Notes under the pieces: model-generated
The model's database searches: none
Seen by the model: only the letters and a program-made list of their open reading frames with translations
Told to the model about the DNA's origin: nothing
Shown: one piece after another, positions 1-13,175 of the stretch
Layout: every line of letters starts with the position of its first letter
How positions within the stretch are numbered: the first letter of the stretch is position 1
Origin: Synaphobranchus kaupii
Lineage: Eukaryota; Chordata; Actinopteri; Anguilliformes; Synaphobranchidae
Direction of reading: 5' to 3'
NCBI GenBank assembly: GCA_029718625.1
Contig: CM056395.1
Location: forward strand, 18,378,309 to 18,442,308
DNA length: 64,000 bases
Position numbers and translations under genes: made by a program

Positions 1-555
1 ATTTCCAGGTAGAATGTGCAAAGCTGTTATCAAGGCAAAGGGTGGCTACTTTGAAGAATCTAAAATATAAGACATTTTTTATTTGTTTTACACTTTTTTT
101 GGGTCTTTGCATAATTCCATTTGTGTTATCTGATAGTGTTGATGTCTTTACTATTCTAAAATGTGGAAAACAGTAAAAATAACGAAAAAAAAACTTTCTA
201 CGAGTAGGTGTGTCCAAACTTTTGACTGGTACTGTAAAGAACATTTATTACTGAGAGCATTCTTGAACAATCACAAGGCTGCAATTAGCAAACCATTAAG
301 GACACATTTTTCAACAAAAGACAAAACCGTACACTCCTGCAGTAACTCAACAGGAAGATTAACCAACTTAACAAATATGAATGCTTTAAAGGTATCAGTG
401 GTCCAAAAAAAAGGCTTTTTCATTGTGTCCTGCTGAGCCTGTCCTTTTGTGTGCGCGCGTGTGTGTACGCATGGGCGTGTGTGTGTGTGTATGTATGCAT
501 ATACGTCATGAAAACAATTCAGGTTAAGTAAATTGCTCAAGTTTACAATAGCAAT
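1..555. other. Unassigned AT-rich sequence with short GT tract
   Basis: No exon with recognisable protein similarity or splice structure is visible on either strand. A short GT/GC-rich microsatellite lies at about 449-492. Short open frames here overlap low-complexity sequence and are not supported as genes. Confidence 0.4.
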
Positions 556-832
556 GGCGCAACACAGGCTGGCCAGTGGAGGATGGCTCCCCGTCTATAG
601 CCGGATTCTTCCCATGTCTTCCCATCAGGGAGTTTTGTCTCAGCACCATGTCAGTGTTTTATTTCCCACTGGGAAGTTTTTATTTATTTATTTTTTTACT
701 TCAACTGCTCGCTTTTTGGGGGTTCAGGGCTGGTTTTTGCCCCAATTTTATTTTCTGTTTCCTCTACAAAGCATCTTTGTGACAGTGTCTCGGTAAAAAA
801 GCGCTATACAAATAAAATAAAATTGAATTGAT
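556..832 (+). repeat. LINE-type 3' tail repeat
   Basis: The segment ends in 'aaaaaagcgctatacaaataaaat' followed by a (TTGAA)n-like tail, preceded by 'aaagcatctttgtgacagtgtctc'. This ending is, from memory, a very common teleost interspersed-repeat 3' end, most likely a truncated non-LTR retrotransposon. The tail at 820-832 gives the orientation. The clade was not determined. Confidence 0.5.
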
Positions 833-2470
833 TTGTAGTAATTAAAAGTACATCCTTGGAGGTGCAAACTCAGCTCCCTAACCTAGACACTGCCATTATG
901 TTAGTCTTGCGCATGAGCATGTGGTTACGCAATTTTACATAGCAGGGCAATATCCACAATCTAGTTACACGAAACATTTGCATACACTTGACAATTAGGC
1001 TGCAAAAAGGGGAAAAAAACAGAAGAGCAGAACACGTGAACCGCGCACTATGAAATGAACCGTTTGCATGTCACGGTTCAGTAAGAAACCGCGAACCGTT
1101 GCCCCCCAAGCGGAAGCTGAAGCGTGTCCGCAGTCATGTGACTGCGAGTCTGCGGCGGCCCTGCACAGGTCCTGCAGGTCCCGCAATCACCTCATCTCCA
1201 TTCGCGAGGCACGCAGGACCTGAACTTTTGTCAAATTTGCCATTTTTCAAATTTCAAACAACGGCTTATATTGAGTATGTTTTGCAGAGACATAAATACA
1301 TATATAGGCTACTTGGGGGGAGGTTATTACTGGCAAAATTCAGATTTTCTTTCTGTTAAAGAAATAACAGTTTTTTTAAAGAAACCCCAGCAAATGTAAT
1401 GTTTTCCTGCAGGCAAAACGTCCTGTTACAGAATTTAAAAAATAAAAAAACCGCAGCCAATTTCCTTTGAGGTAGGAAAGACCATTACCTCTGACACATT
1501 GCAAGCCAAAGCGAAAATGATTATTCCTCAGCGAGGCGAGATGGACCCATTGTGGTTCATTTGGTGCTGGTTTAATTGCCCAGATGTATTTAATGCACAT
1601 TAGACGGACCGGGAGAGGGATCGGCAGTCAAACCCACTGAGACTAATGACTTTGCGCCAAGCCGGGCCTCATATATTAACTGAGGGAAAGACTGCAGTAC
1701 ATCACTGCAGAGATGATTACAGTAATGTAGATTCACACGATCTCTGGTACTCGGGGGTCCAGGGAATTGTAACGGGAGTCCGTTCAATCACCATCACGCT
1801 CCCATAGGTCTCTCTGTGTTTCTCGCCAACGACCCCTCAGCACAACCCAAAGTGGTCAGCCACAGGTATGATAATGGCCGGTGAATGAATGCTGTGGTGA
1901 TACGGCTTTTATTCCTCAGCCTTTTCCCCTGACTTTCTGTAACGTGTTTTGAGTTTCTTTAAGGACGTGAACTTTAAAGGTCAGCCTTTGCCAACAGCTT
2001 GCTGCAGCGTGTCCGGCGGAGTGCAACACATTCTTTGATGCTGGCAATAAATAACACTGCGGAAGGCTCTGGAAAGAGTGCGCGATATGATGAGTGTGTG
2101 TGTCTGTGGGTGGGGGGTGGTAGGAGTAAACACACGGTTCGGTATCTCTGTCCCTCTTTTTTTTCCTGTGAAGGAACACAAATTGAGCAGATAAGGGACC
2201 TGCCAAAGTCGTTTTGTACCTAATTTATTGGAACAGACATTCTGTAGTATACCCATTTAATCGCTTTTCCCGTGCATGGATGTTTATGAGGGGCCGATTC
2301 CACGTGGATGCTTTTTTTGCCCTTACCTTAAAGGCTCTAGATACAACATTTTCACAGAGACAAAAACATAATACATCCACAGACCATGATGAAACATGCA
2401 GAATAAAAGTATTGCTTTTCCCTAAAAATAAATATTGATTATGAATTTATCATTACAAAAGTTTTTTTAC
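833..2470. other. Intergenic, no gene recognised
   Basis: Several short open frames occur on both strands (for example around 1100-1360 and 1916-2256), but none shows a domain, splice context or codon pattern that supports coding. No repeat boundary was identified. Confidence 0.35.
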
Positions 2471-2631
2471 AGGCCTTAAAAGAGTGCAGCGCTCTCTGTC
2501 TTAGACGTCAGAGTTTGGTTCATGGCTCTAACAAACTCCTGAGTCAGTAGTAGCTATTACGACGTTGGTACCACACCCACCTCTGTATCAGGAGTCTCAA
2601 CTGATTGCCAGATTCAGCTAGTCTGACAGTG

Positions 2632-2834
2632 ATGGTGGAATTTGATGCCAAGCGCGTGCCAGCTCCACCACCGGAGCCCTCATCCAGCAGTAACATTACA
2701 CCTAAGAAACCCCGGTACCAGAACCGGAGCAAGACAAGGGTCAACCTTGGTTCGGTATTTGGTCGTTGGAGAGAGCTCAAAGAATCACAATGCTTGAGAA
2801 GCTACGCAGAGATGGTCACTTTTGTACTCGACCG
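2632..2834 (+). CDS. TE-derived or orphan exon, 'RWRELKE...VLDR' protein fragment
   Basis: An open frame from the ATG at 2632 (an upstream in-frame ATG exists at 2605) encodes about 67 residues. It starts with a Pro/Ser-rich stretch, then a basic segment (KKPRYQNRSKTR), then 'VNLGSVFGRWRELKE' and 'LRSYAEMVTFVLDR'. It ends exactly at a consensus splice donor, CCG|GTAAGC. From memory, the 'GxxFxRWRxLxxxxGLxSDAExAxFLLDR' pattern recurs as a 5' exon of many uncharacterised, repeat-associated fish proteins. I therefore infer the first coding exon of a transposon-derived or multicopy gene. No downstream exon was found in the following sequence, so this is probably a relic. Function unknown. Confidence 0.4.
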
Positions 2835-4260
2835 GTAAGCTAACAAATAGCTAGCAAGCGAACTATCAGGTGATCAGATCGATCATATAATGCTAGTTAT
2901 TATTTTCCTTGTTAAGCTGGGGTGAGGACCGTAATTTATTACAGCATGAGTATTTATATATGGCATTTTGATTTTCTCTTACACTGAGACATTAGGGTTA
3001 GCTATTAGCTTGCTACCCAGATAGCGAGCTCCCGCCGTATATGCTGTCGGGCTGCTAGCTGTTTGCACATTGGTTTACATCTAGCGTTGGTCTGACAGGG
3101 ACCTGCTAGCAACCGGCAGAATGAGCTGGAGGGCTTCTAGCTGTTTTGCAGCTTGGTTTACCAGCGGTGCAGTTCTACACGCATCAAAATGGCCGGATTG
3201 GAACACCTGCAAGATCCATTAGTGTGCTGGGCGGCGGGCGCTAGCTTCACTCCACTTGCAGACCGCTGCCAACTCACCAGAGGCAATCCTCCAGCTTATT
3301 TACTACTAACACTGCCCTGCTGGCGCATCGCTGGATGAAAAACGACCTTAATTGTCTAGGTTAGTGGTCTGATATCAGCATGCTATCTGGGCTAAGTTAG
3401 CTTTAGCTTGTTAATTAACTATTCTTGGTTATAGCTCTGTTGCATGCCGTATAACCTCCTTGATGAAGACACGTCTTGCAATCTATGTCTAATCCATTAC
3501 TACCACATCCAAAGAAATACTTATCCTTTATGAATAAATATGTCCATTATGGGCTATAACCTACATTGCCTAAGATAGATGGATAGCTCTAATAAAGAAG
3601 GTATTTACATATAGCTAGCAAAGAGAAGATGCATGCAAACTCATTAGCTAACGTTAGCTTTGAAAAGATGCTGAAATGCCGTCTCACATCTAGGTAAAAA
3701 ACCGGCTAAATTTGCTTGAAAAGTGAAAGTTTTTTAACCAGCTAGGATGTAGCCAGGCTTTACTTTGGGCTAAATTGACACGTTTATTTCAAAACGCCTC
3801 TCGTTCTGAGATTTCCATCCCTCTACACGTCTAGATTCCGGCTTTTGCTCACTGGGGTTACATGAATATTGAAACACTACCGCATAGAGTAACCTAAATC
3901 TATGGAGATAATGCATTGCTACATATTGCAAAATTTGTTTATGAATTCATTACTTGTCCAATCCAACCACAAAAGATTGTACATTCGACATTATTGAGCC
4001 TAATTCTGTCTCTGACTCCACTCTTCACACTCAGATGAAGTAACGTTATGTACACAAAATGCAGATGAAACAATCTGGCAACCAGTTGGGTCATGTGCTT
4101 CCACTTCCGGCTGTTTTGTTATGAACTGCAATCTCCATATGAGACACTAGAGGGGGTGAAATGCTGTATCTATAGCCTTTAAGGCTGCAGCATTCCATAC
4201 CGTGTCTCATGGACACAGAGAGCAGAAGTAAGCTAACTCAATAGTGAGAAAACTGAGACC
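2835..4260. other. Intergenic, GCTAGC-rich sequence, no exon found
   Basis: This segment is rich in GTTAGCTAGC-type sequence typical of fish intergenic DNA. No further exon continuing the 2632-2834 frame is visible, and no repeat ends could be fixed. Confidence 0.35.
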
Positions 4261-4744
4261 TGGGCTGTGTTCGGATCCGAAATTTATCTTTTCTTCCTGT
4301 CGTTCTTTTCTCTTGCTTCAAGGGGGAATCCCCAAAATGCCAGGATGAAATATGGCAGCCAGACCAAGTGTGATACGGTTCAAATTTAAGAAAGGGGAGG
4401 GAGTAATTATATTCCCTTGCTTCCTCATTTATCCTCCCTTCCAGCAAGGGTATACAATGCAAGCTTCCAGCAAGAAGGGAATCCCACAATGCAATGCTCC
4501 ACATGGAAAAAGTGGGCAGTCTCCACCGAACTATGTGGCAGTCATATTTTAACTCTATGGTGTTGCATTTCCGAAATGTTGCGAGGGCGGTTCAGTTCCG
4601 TTTTTCCGTTTCTCGTCAATCCTCCCTTGCAGAGCACCTTTTAAGTTTGCTTGCTGCACATAGCAAATTGCGTCACAAGATAGCTCCCTCGAGGGAAGAC
4701 AGCAAGGGAAGGGAGCGTGTTAAATTGGATTCGAATGCAACCCA
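4261..4744. mobile_element. MITE-like element with imperfect terminal inverted repeats
   Basis: The left end 'gggctgtgttcggatccgaaattta' is mirrored by the reverse complement of the right end, 'gggttgcattcgaatccaattta'. The body has no transposase and repeats CCTTGC/GCAAGG-type sequence. Related 'ggctgtgtccgaatc' sequence appears near 33,890, suggesting a family. A clear target-site duplication was not seen, so the superfamily is undetermined. Confidence 0.4.
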
Positions 4745-7700
4745 GATTCAGAGCTAAAGGATCAAGGGTCATGACCTCCCCACCTTTCACAGAGCAGTGT
4801 TGGAAGAGATATCCACAGCCTGTGTATTTTACCATCGAGATTACTGGGCTGTGATAGCCCATAGGCAGCTTATAAATGTCTTCTGGCTGTTTACATTTGG
4901 TTTGCCAATGCTGTTTGCCCTCATTCATTATCCGCAACCGAACTTGTGCATCATATGCTTTGCCCAAATATAAAAATGAAATCCTAAACTTGGCAGAAGA
5001 GTTGCAGCGATAATTGGATGATAGGGTTTATTTTATTCTCTGGCATGAATAGATGCCATTTCTGTGCCTTTATTCCCGTTATGTGAATATTCTGGTTAAG
5101 GGCATTTTATCACGGCAGACCCAAGCACACGGGGCTATGGGGAGTCATCTACATGTTTCATACATTCATGACATTCGGATAGCACACTTCTAATTATAAA
5201 GAATGCGTCTCTACATTTCAAATATGCTTCCGCTGGCTTGACAAATGTCGGCAATATAAATATGTAAATGTTTCCAATGCACAATAAATTATGATATATT
5301 ATGCATTTGTTTATGTTGTGCCCTGTACTGCAATGATTTAATATTTGTGTGTTCTGTTCGTGCATCTCAATATTGCATCTTTACATAGTAGTCAAAAGCA
5401 TTTTTCAAGAACATTACAAACAAGAATTATGCAGCGTGTGTTTGTACATGCAAGTACCTGTGTTTGTGCGCATTCATGTTCCTGCGTGTGTATGTGTACA
5501 TGTGCACGTATGCGATATGTGGCCGCGCGCTAAGGTGAGTGTAAGTGCATGTGTGCGACTGTCAGTTGCGTTCTGCATCAAAGGCTTCTAAAAGCCAATT
5601 GGCCTATTTTCTTTCGTAATGGATAGAACGCACTGACAGAGGCGCTCATCTCAGACACCACATCATCGATTGCAGTGTGCTGTTATTAATCTCTCCTTCG
5701 CCGAAGCCCGAGCCAAAGCCGCAGTCGAGGCAGACCTCCGCATCACTCCGCGACCAATCGGTAAAACACACCTCTCCCTCCGACACTGGAACCCATCATA
5801 GGTTTTTAATGAGAAGTGAGACGGGTTGGAATTGCGATCTGTCCTCTGGAATCCCAGGAAGGACGGACGCCGTCGCCGGCGCGCCGCTACTTTTAAAGCT
5901 CTTCCAGGTCGGGGTGACCTCTGTGTCCTGGAGCATCGGTGGAAGAACAGTCACAATGTGGCGCCAGTGAAACTTCTGATGTTTTATTTATTTATTTTTT
6001 ATCTGACAGCCGCGGAATGGAACCCAGCACACTGTCGTTCATTTCAGAACGCTGACTGCCAAACAGAACGTGCTTCTGCTGTCGAAGGGCAGGCACCTCT
6101 CTGCACTTTTCCTTTGATTCTGGGATTTAATCTATGACCGTGTCTCCCCTACGCATATCTTACTCTTATCCGCCGTGAGCTCAAAAGGCTACATTTATTC
6201 TCAATCACTACCCCTAGAGTTACTTCATGAATACAGGCCCTGGTTGCAAAAGATATAAAAACGACGTTGTTTATGAATTTCGCAGAACGAGCACTCTACT
6301 ATCCCTACGGTAACTGCAGAGGTCGCAGCCTACCTGCACTGGCAGCCTACGTCGGTCGGCACAAGCATTTACGTATGCTTATGAAGTCGTCGTGGAGGCA
6401 TTATGCAGCCGGGATGTAGGAAGTGTTCCGGTGGAATAAGTGAGCCGGGGCTGTGGCGATGGAGTGCGGAGAATGCTGCCGATTGAAATTCAGGACGGAT
6501 CCCGTCCCCCCTGCTCAGCTCCCCCCTACCCCTTTAAAGTTAGATCAAACCCGGCTTAACCTTTGATATGACAACGTGTGAGAAACCAGTGGGGAGAAAT
6601 AAGAGCCAAGTCAGCCACACGTCCACATACCGCCTGTGATACCCTGAACTGCACAAACTCAACATCTGCCAACATTAACTACTTTTTTTTTTTTTTTACA
6701 ATAATTTATATGTTAACTTTGAGCTTGCCCAGAATTTTTTTGCAGACATTGCCCTGCTAGTGAACATTTTACATTTGATGCTCAAAACTTTTTCCGTTCT
6801 TATTGCGTTGTCAATTAATCCCTACATAGAAACATACCAAACTTTAAAAACATATGGATGTATGGATTGGTAGATAGGCAGACAGAAAGATAACAAGTTT
6901 TTCTAGTGACACATCCTCAATCTGCTCAAATTCAGCTGTTCTCCGAAGTACGCTAGCCTTGAGGTAGTTTGGGTTTCTCCTACTTCCTCTATTTCTTTCT
7001 CTTCCTTCAAAGAGCAAGAAAAAAAAAAAGCTTCAAGGTTTGCAAATCTGTTTCAGCCCCCTGAGGCTGTAAAGTGCTGGTGACTGGTGTAGTTTGCCGG
7101 TGTGATTTGATAGTGTGGTTTGCTGGTGTTGTCTCCCTGTGTTGCTCTCTTGCAGTATGTTGTTTGTTGGTTGGCAGCTGCAGGTGCTGCTCTGACTCGG
7201 CAGCCATCTGCTTAGGCCTGGAGCCTGAGCAAGATGCTCCTGTTTTTTTTTTTTTCATAGGTATCCTGCCGGCCCGCTCACCACCTCTGCGGTCGCCCAT
7301 CTGCTCCCCCTTCCTGATTGGCTGTTTTCCCAGGAAGTAGGTAAACACCCACGGATCCACAACATTTGCTTGAAAGCACATTCAAGGTCTTTTTTGTTTT
7401 TATAGCTGTAATAATAATAATACTTTGAAGCCACCACAGATATCTGAATGTCTAATTTAAAAGTTTACAGGTACAATAATGCCAATAGAGGTGTGTGTTC
7501 ATTGAATGCAAGTGGGGGGCTTGCCATCCCCACCACTCACTAATCATCATCCAACATTGTATATCTAATTTTAAATATAATATAGAAACATAAAAACATT
7601 AGATTGCCTCTTAATAACCTCTTAAAACATGCATGCCAATAATACTGCACATCAATATGTCTGTCTTCGAACGTACACACTGTTGCCATGTCAATAACAG

Positions 7701-8375
7701 TAACATTTGAGTTTTTTTGAGGGAAAAGTTTGGTTCATCAAGAGTGAATCGTGGTTTGAGCCTCCGAGTTTGTTTAGAAATATGGAAATATATAATTTCT
7801 TCACTTCATGCAACTTCCTCATCACCTAGATTTCTAGACAGGTGTTCCGGTGAGTTCAGTAATCCCATATCCCCTGCGTAAACTTAACGGTACTTGTTGA
7901 AAAATAATAATAAAAAAAAAAAATAATTCACAAAAAATCTATAGCAACAATGCTTAACAACTTTCGGCAATGTGTAGAGAGAACTACAAATACAATCTGA
8001 AGTCTTCAGAGTGATGTCATCATTCACATTCATATTTGCATATATAATATTGCATATTCATCCTTGCATCATTATTCACCGATTTACATTCTCTACTGCA
8101 CCACATTTGGTTAATCGTTAAAATTACTTATTACCAACATTATCTTGTAATAACCATGAAAATCAATTAGATTTTGCAAACGAAACAGCAACACAATTTG
8201 TTTTTGTAATGAGTACAGTGGGAAATTGCAGGAGAAACAGGCATACTGAATTCAGGGCACCTGGGTAAGTCAAGAATCATTTTATTTTATTGGTACCTGC
8301 TGATCAGAAAGCCCCCACCCCTCCACGGTCACAATCTCTTTTTGTCACACCGATGACAGGCTGGTTTTTAATTCT
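4745..8375. other. Intergenic, no gene recognised
   Basis: Only short non-supported open frames and homopolymer runs (for example T-run near 6682, A-run near 7020) are visible. No exon, RNA gene or complete element could be identified. Confidence 0.35.
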
Positions 8376-8478
8376 GCGCTTGCCCCTGAATGTCAATAAT
8401 TGTCAAAAAAAAAGTTCTAGATTAAAGATGTGATTCTAGATGTGCAGATTAAGATGGACATTCTCATTCTCTCTCTCT
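8376..8478 (-). other. Duplicated non-coding segment, copy A (partner at 20.1 kb)
   Basis: The reverse complement of this stretch closely matches 20,108-20,215. Shared blocks include 'cacatctagaatcacatct', 'aatctagaact', 'acaattattg' and 'ttcaggggca'. There is no open frame in common. It may be a pair of duplicated conserved non-coding elements or two members of an old dispersed repeat. Confidence 0.55.
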
Positions 8479-11027
8479 CCTCACCGTGGTGCTGCCATTT
8501 TTGTTGCCATCTCCGTTATGTGTGAAACTCGGCACAGGGGACTTGGATGGTTGTCGCAGTGCACCCCTACCCCCTCGAAAGAGACAGAGTATTAGAACTG
8601 ATCTATTTCCGCAAGGGCTGGAAGGAGACAAATTGACTCATCATTAAGTCACAACTGAACTTATGTCCCTTACAAGGGACAGCCACCAGCAAAGAGAGGC
8701 TGAGAGAGGTTTGGCTGTGCATAGGCGATATCACCACCACAGCGAACTAGGAGACTTAATTGGCCCATGTGTTACTTTCCTCTTTACAAAGCGGGGACTT
8801 GTTATCTCCCAGTTATCACAAGAAAATGCCTCTCTTTCTCCTCTCTCTCTCTACCTCTCTCTCTCACTACCTCTTTCTCTCCTGTTCACCAAGGTTTATT
8901 TTTAATACTTAATTTATGCCAGCCAATTTTTTTTTTTTTTTCTGCTCCACAAGCCATCTGCAAAGTGTTTACAAGAGGACAACATCCAAATTTCAGTGCA
9001 AAGTGAAACATGCGTTAAATATTAAGTATTAAAGCGTTGAGAAAATATACCGTATTGCAAAATATATAAAATTGTGAAAATCATGTCAGTGTAATCAAAC
9101 ACAATACATATTCAACAATTTTTTGTCGGCTCAGAGTTAGAGGAGAACGGCTTGGCGACCTCAAAAACAGGAGGGTCATCAGCGTAGGCGCCTTCTACAC
9201 CACTCCCCCATCTGCAGCCGGGTCACAAACCGGTCCTGTTACCAACGGAAATAAAACAGATTAATTCTGTTCCACTCGCAAGTATGCAAATTCAAACCCA
9301 AAATGCCAACACGCCCAGGGGTTCCAAAGGTTAGGCGATGCATTCCGTTTATTCCGGTCAGGGTGGTCGATGAGCCGCGATACGTACCGCAGTCTTGACA
9401 ACTGGCAGCCTGGGGGCTCGGAAATGCAGGGAGAAGCCGAGTCCGACCGGAATGATGTGGCTGAACAAGTAATAAATGAGAGAGGAGCGCGAGGCGCCCC
9501 CTACTGGCCTCATGAGGGAAAAAAGTGTAGGGAGGAAACCATGCCCCTTCTTCCTTTCTGCAGACAAATTTAACATTTTGATGGGAACAACATGTGCATG
9601 GCTCAGTCTGTGGTGGGGCGGGTGAGTGAGTGGTACAATCATGAGGGCGAAGAGAGGTCTGTAATTACCCAGACCAGATAAAACGAATGAGGCAGGGAGC
9701 GGGATAGGAAACTGGGTGAAGTGAGGAAGCAAAAGCTTGGCCCTTTTATTTTACACGCCATCGCCGCGCCAAACCTTTCTACATCAGACAGACCTTTCCG
9801 TTTATTTCCCCCAGTTCTTTCCTTTCTCGTCTTCCTCCTGCTTGTCTTCCATATTTTCCTTTTTTCTTTGCTCTTTTCCACCAGGGATTGAGGAGTTGAT
9901 GCTCTGCCCAGGCAAAATGAATTACAGACCTCTCAGCACCCCAGTTATTCTGTCATAGCAGAAATTCCGAATTAGAATATTACGCCGTCCAGACAGATCT
10001 AACAAGGACCAAATGGGTCCGTTACGTTTTGGCAGAACATTAAAGGGGCATTACCGTCGGAAATTCATCTCAGCCAAGTGCTCCTGGTCGCTGGGAGACA
10101 GGCCGTAGCCCACTTTCTGCCGCTGACAGGAAGAGAAAGAAGCTCCTGGAATGAAGATAAAGGATGCAAAAAATTGAATCTGGCCTGAATGTGAACTGAT
10201 CTTTCTTGACTCTTTTAAGCTTTCTGGCGCTGTGAGTCTGGAACATGGAAGTGCAGGAACGCGAAACGTTGGCAGTGTCCTTGATGAAACTTTCACCAAG
10301 CGCTGTCTTGCTCGCTGAAAGGTAATTAGAGTTCAAAAGTAAGCATTTGACCCCTGAAAAGCAAAAATGATGGTTCTTGCAGACGTGTAAATGCTTGAGT
10401 TGTTCCCTGGGACTTTAGCGGCGAAGTTTCAATCTATAGTTTTCGGCTTGGAGAAAATAACTGCCCGTGGGTGCTCCCTGTGTTTGAGAAGTCAACGTAT
10501 TGATTAACTTTATGGAAACACAGAGGGCAAATCCTTCTCTGAGACAGACAGAGAGAGAAAGAAAAGGAAAAAAATAGAGCGAGTGTGATGGGAGTTTAGC
10601 GAAAGAGAGAGACTGCATTTGTTTTCCTTCCACCTTTTGAAACGTTGGCGGTTTTTTGTTCCACCGCCACGTGAATAGTAATACGCTCGGCTCAGCCGCC
10701 ATCAAGCAAAACCCCCTCTCGTCTCCGAGCCTGCCGATTGAACAAGTTCACCGCTGTGGCCCGGGCCTGACCTCGCCAAAAAGCATTCTCTCCCACCCGA
10801 TGAACAATGTGATGGGCGGCCATTTTAACCCCCTTTACTTTGCTTATGCTGATTAGTGCACCGACAGCATCAGGGTGTCAAGTGTGGGATCCCCAATGTT
10901 ATTCATTCAGCAGGCATCAGAGAGCTCAGATGGATCGACCTCAATAAACAGGACTAAGTAGTGTGGGAGGGTATCAGATTAACCCTTTTAACCTTCATTT
11001 CACTGATGCATTTTTCATTTTAATTCC

Positions 11028-11058
<31 letters not shown>

Positions 11059-11722
11059 CGATTTTACTCTGCACAATTTACAACTTAACAATAGCATTAT
11101 TGTACCTGTAAACGTGTTCCTTTTAAATTAGACATTCAGATGGCTTCGAAGCATGCACATTATTACAGCTATAAAATAAGCCCTTGAATGCGCTTTCAGC
11201 GAATGTTCTCTTTTTTAAGCAATGTGCTTTCCTTTGTCATAATGTGATTTTGTCAAGCTTGGGGCATTGGAACACACTGTTAAGACGTGCAGTCTTCAAT
11301 GTTAACGTAACCAAGGGCAGATGAGGCATAAAAATCCAAAATGAAGACATCATTTCCTCTCACATGAGCTTCTAATGGGGAAGGGCCTTCTCTTTTTCAT
11401 TTTTTTTTTCAACATCCACAGCCTGTGGAATTCTGGTCGTTTCCTTAACCTTATGTCCCAGAGGGAGACATAACATTGTTTCATGTGCAATCTGCGATAT
11501 TGAGTGCCTTGGGTCAGAAGTCTACTGCAAGCTACAAAGAGCTGTGATTTAAAGTGTAAAAGAATCTAAGACATTTACAGCACCATGGAAGCATACTGAA
11601 ACCATACATGGGGCAAAACATCCATTATCTGTTGGTATATTTTTGGAGCCAAATATAAACATATATTTGTACTGGTATATTGTGTTTTTTAATCAAAGGC
11701 ACAAAATAACTCAGTCTGTCTG
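8479..11722. other. Intergenic, no gene recognised
   Basis: Includes a pyrimidine-rich tract at about 8830-8900, and GA-rich short arrays near 10,540-10,610 and 11,035-11,058. GC-balanced, repeat-poor stretches near 9360-9520 and 10,650-10,870 look like possible conserved non-coding sequence, but this cannot be shown from one genome. No coding exon is supported. Confidence 0.35.
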
Positions 11723-11885
11723 CCAGCCACCGCTTGTTTTTATGACGAACTATGGATGCAGTATAAGGGTTCATTAAACACAGTCAGGTGACAGGTCTGC
11801 TGAATTCTGTCTCTCTGTTGTACACATGCAGCCTGCCTAGCAGCATGCTTACTGTTGTGCTGCCAGGAGCAACAACATAAATGAG
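11723..11885 (+). other. Direct non-coding duplicate, copy A (partner at 16.1 kb)
   Basis: The segment beginning 'ccagccaccgcttgttttt' aligns collinearly with 16,108-16,290. Shared blocks include 'agtgtaagggctcatta'-like sequence, 'gctctgcggaattct'-like sequence and the ending 'ataaatgag'/'catgaatgag'. Both copies read through similar minus-strand open frames, but the frames differ outside the block, so the similarity is at DNA level. Confidence 0.5.
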
Positions 11886-12551
11886 AGTTTCTCACGGTTC
11901 CTATTTTGGCCCCTCTGAGACTCCGTAGAGCAACTAGAAGGGTTAGAATCCTAATTATAAATGTGACTGACTGCAGGGACATGTGAGATAACATCACAGG
12001 AGCCAGGCGGAGACAACAAAATATGTCACATTTCGCAGTTCCCCTCATTGGCAAGCTGGAGAGAGTCCCATCTACCAAACTAATGAATGTACACTATCAA
12101 TATGAAATGACAGCAAAAACAATTAAGCTTAACCAAAGTGGACTAAAGGTGTGGTGTGGGAGGAGGGGGCTAGAAAATAGCAGTGGGGATTTATGTTCTG
12201 TTCACTATCACTGTCATTTTCCTACTGTGAAATGAAAAATGAAGAGTATTTTTATCTGCTCACCTGGCTGTCCCTGTGTTATGTGCCACCACCGGGGATC
12301 ACAAAATTGGGCATGGAAATGTTTTTAGTTTGTCCTCTGTTTCGCGAGCACTGCATATACAGAATAATAATCCAATTGACAAATTTCACTAAATTGTTAG
12401 CATAGCATTAGTTAATTGATGATTTGATGGTTGTGAAAACAGAACGCAGTCGCAGCACTGCCAAAGCAGCAGCATATGAGGGAAAGGCCAATGTGCCTAC
12501 ACTTTCCTTAGTAGATGTCATCACAGCCTCATAGTCTAGTTTGCTGTAAAG

Positions 12552-12743
12552 CAGGGTGGGGAATCTTATCCGAAAAGGGCCGGTGTGGGCGCAGGTTTTT
12601 GTTTTAGCCCAGCACTAAGACACCTGATTCTACTTATCAAAGACCATGATGAGTTAATTAGTTGAATCAGGTGTCTTAGTGTCGTGCTAAAACAAAAACC
12701 TGCACTCACACCGGCCCTTTTTGGATAAGATTCCCCACCCCTG
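12552..12743. mobile_element. Palindromic hAT-type MITE
   Basis: A 192-bp element begins 'cagggtggggaatcttatcc' and ends with the near-exact reverse complement 'ggataagattccccacccctg'. The inverted arms are about 80 bp, separated by a short spacer around 12,640. Flanking 8-mers ctgtaaag and cttaaaag agree at 6 of 8 positions, consistent with a decayed 8-bp hAT target duplication. No coding capacity. Confidence 0.7.
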
Positions 12744-13124
12744 CTTAAAAGTCTGAAATCTGCAATGGACAGCGTAGGTGTGCAGAATCTCTCTGCGACT
12801 CCTGTGCGAATCCCCGCAAGCAGGTACCTATTAGACCGCAGCCGGCGCCACCTGTCAGTGTTCCAGCGCCTAGCGAATCGGCACTGCAACGGTCCACTAG
12901 GGGCGGGGCCATTCACCAACGTTTTAACAGCCGATTCTCATCTCGACCGCCTCCTCTCGGTCGTCTCCTGGCGGACCACTGTAGCGCCGACGCAAAACGC
13001 TGGCGGCCTGACAGCTGGCAGCAGCCTTGGCTCGATAGTGAGCAGCTAGTGGGTACTGCACGCTTGCTGGCACGGTACAATGTTGTGGTGATTATAAAAC
13101 ATAACGTGGAAAGTACTAGGCTTT

Positions 13125-13175
13125 TTTTTGTGTGTGTGTGTGTGCGTGTGTGTGTGTGTGCGTGCACGCATGTGT
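13125..13175. repeat. GT microsatellite
   Basis: Interrupted (GT)n tract with GC interruptions, within intergenic DNA. Confidence 0.8.
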
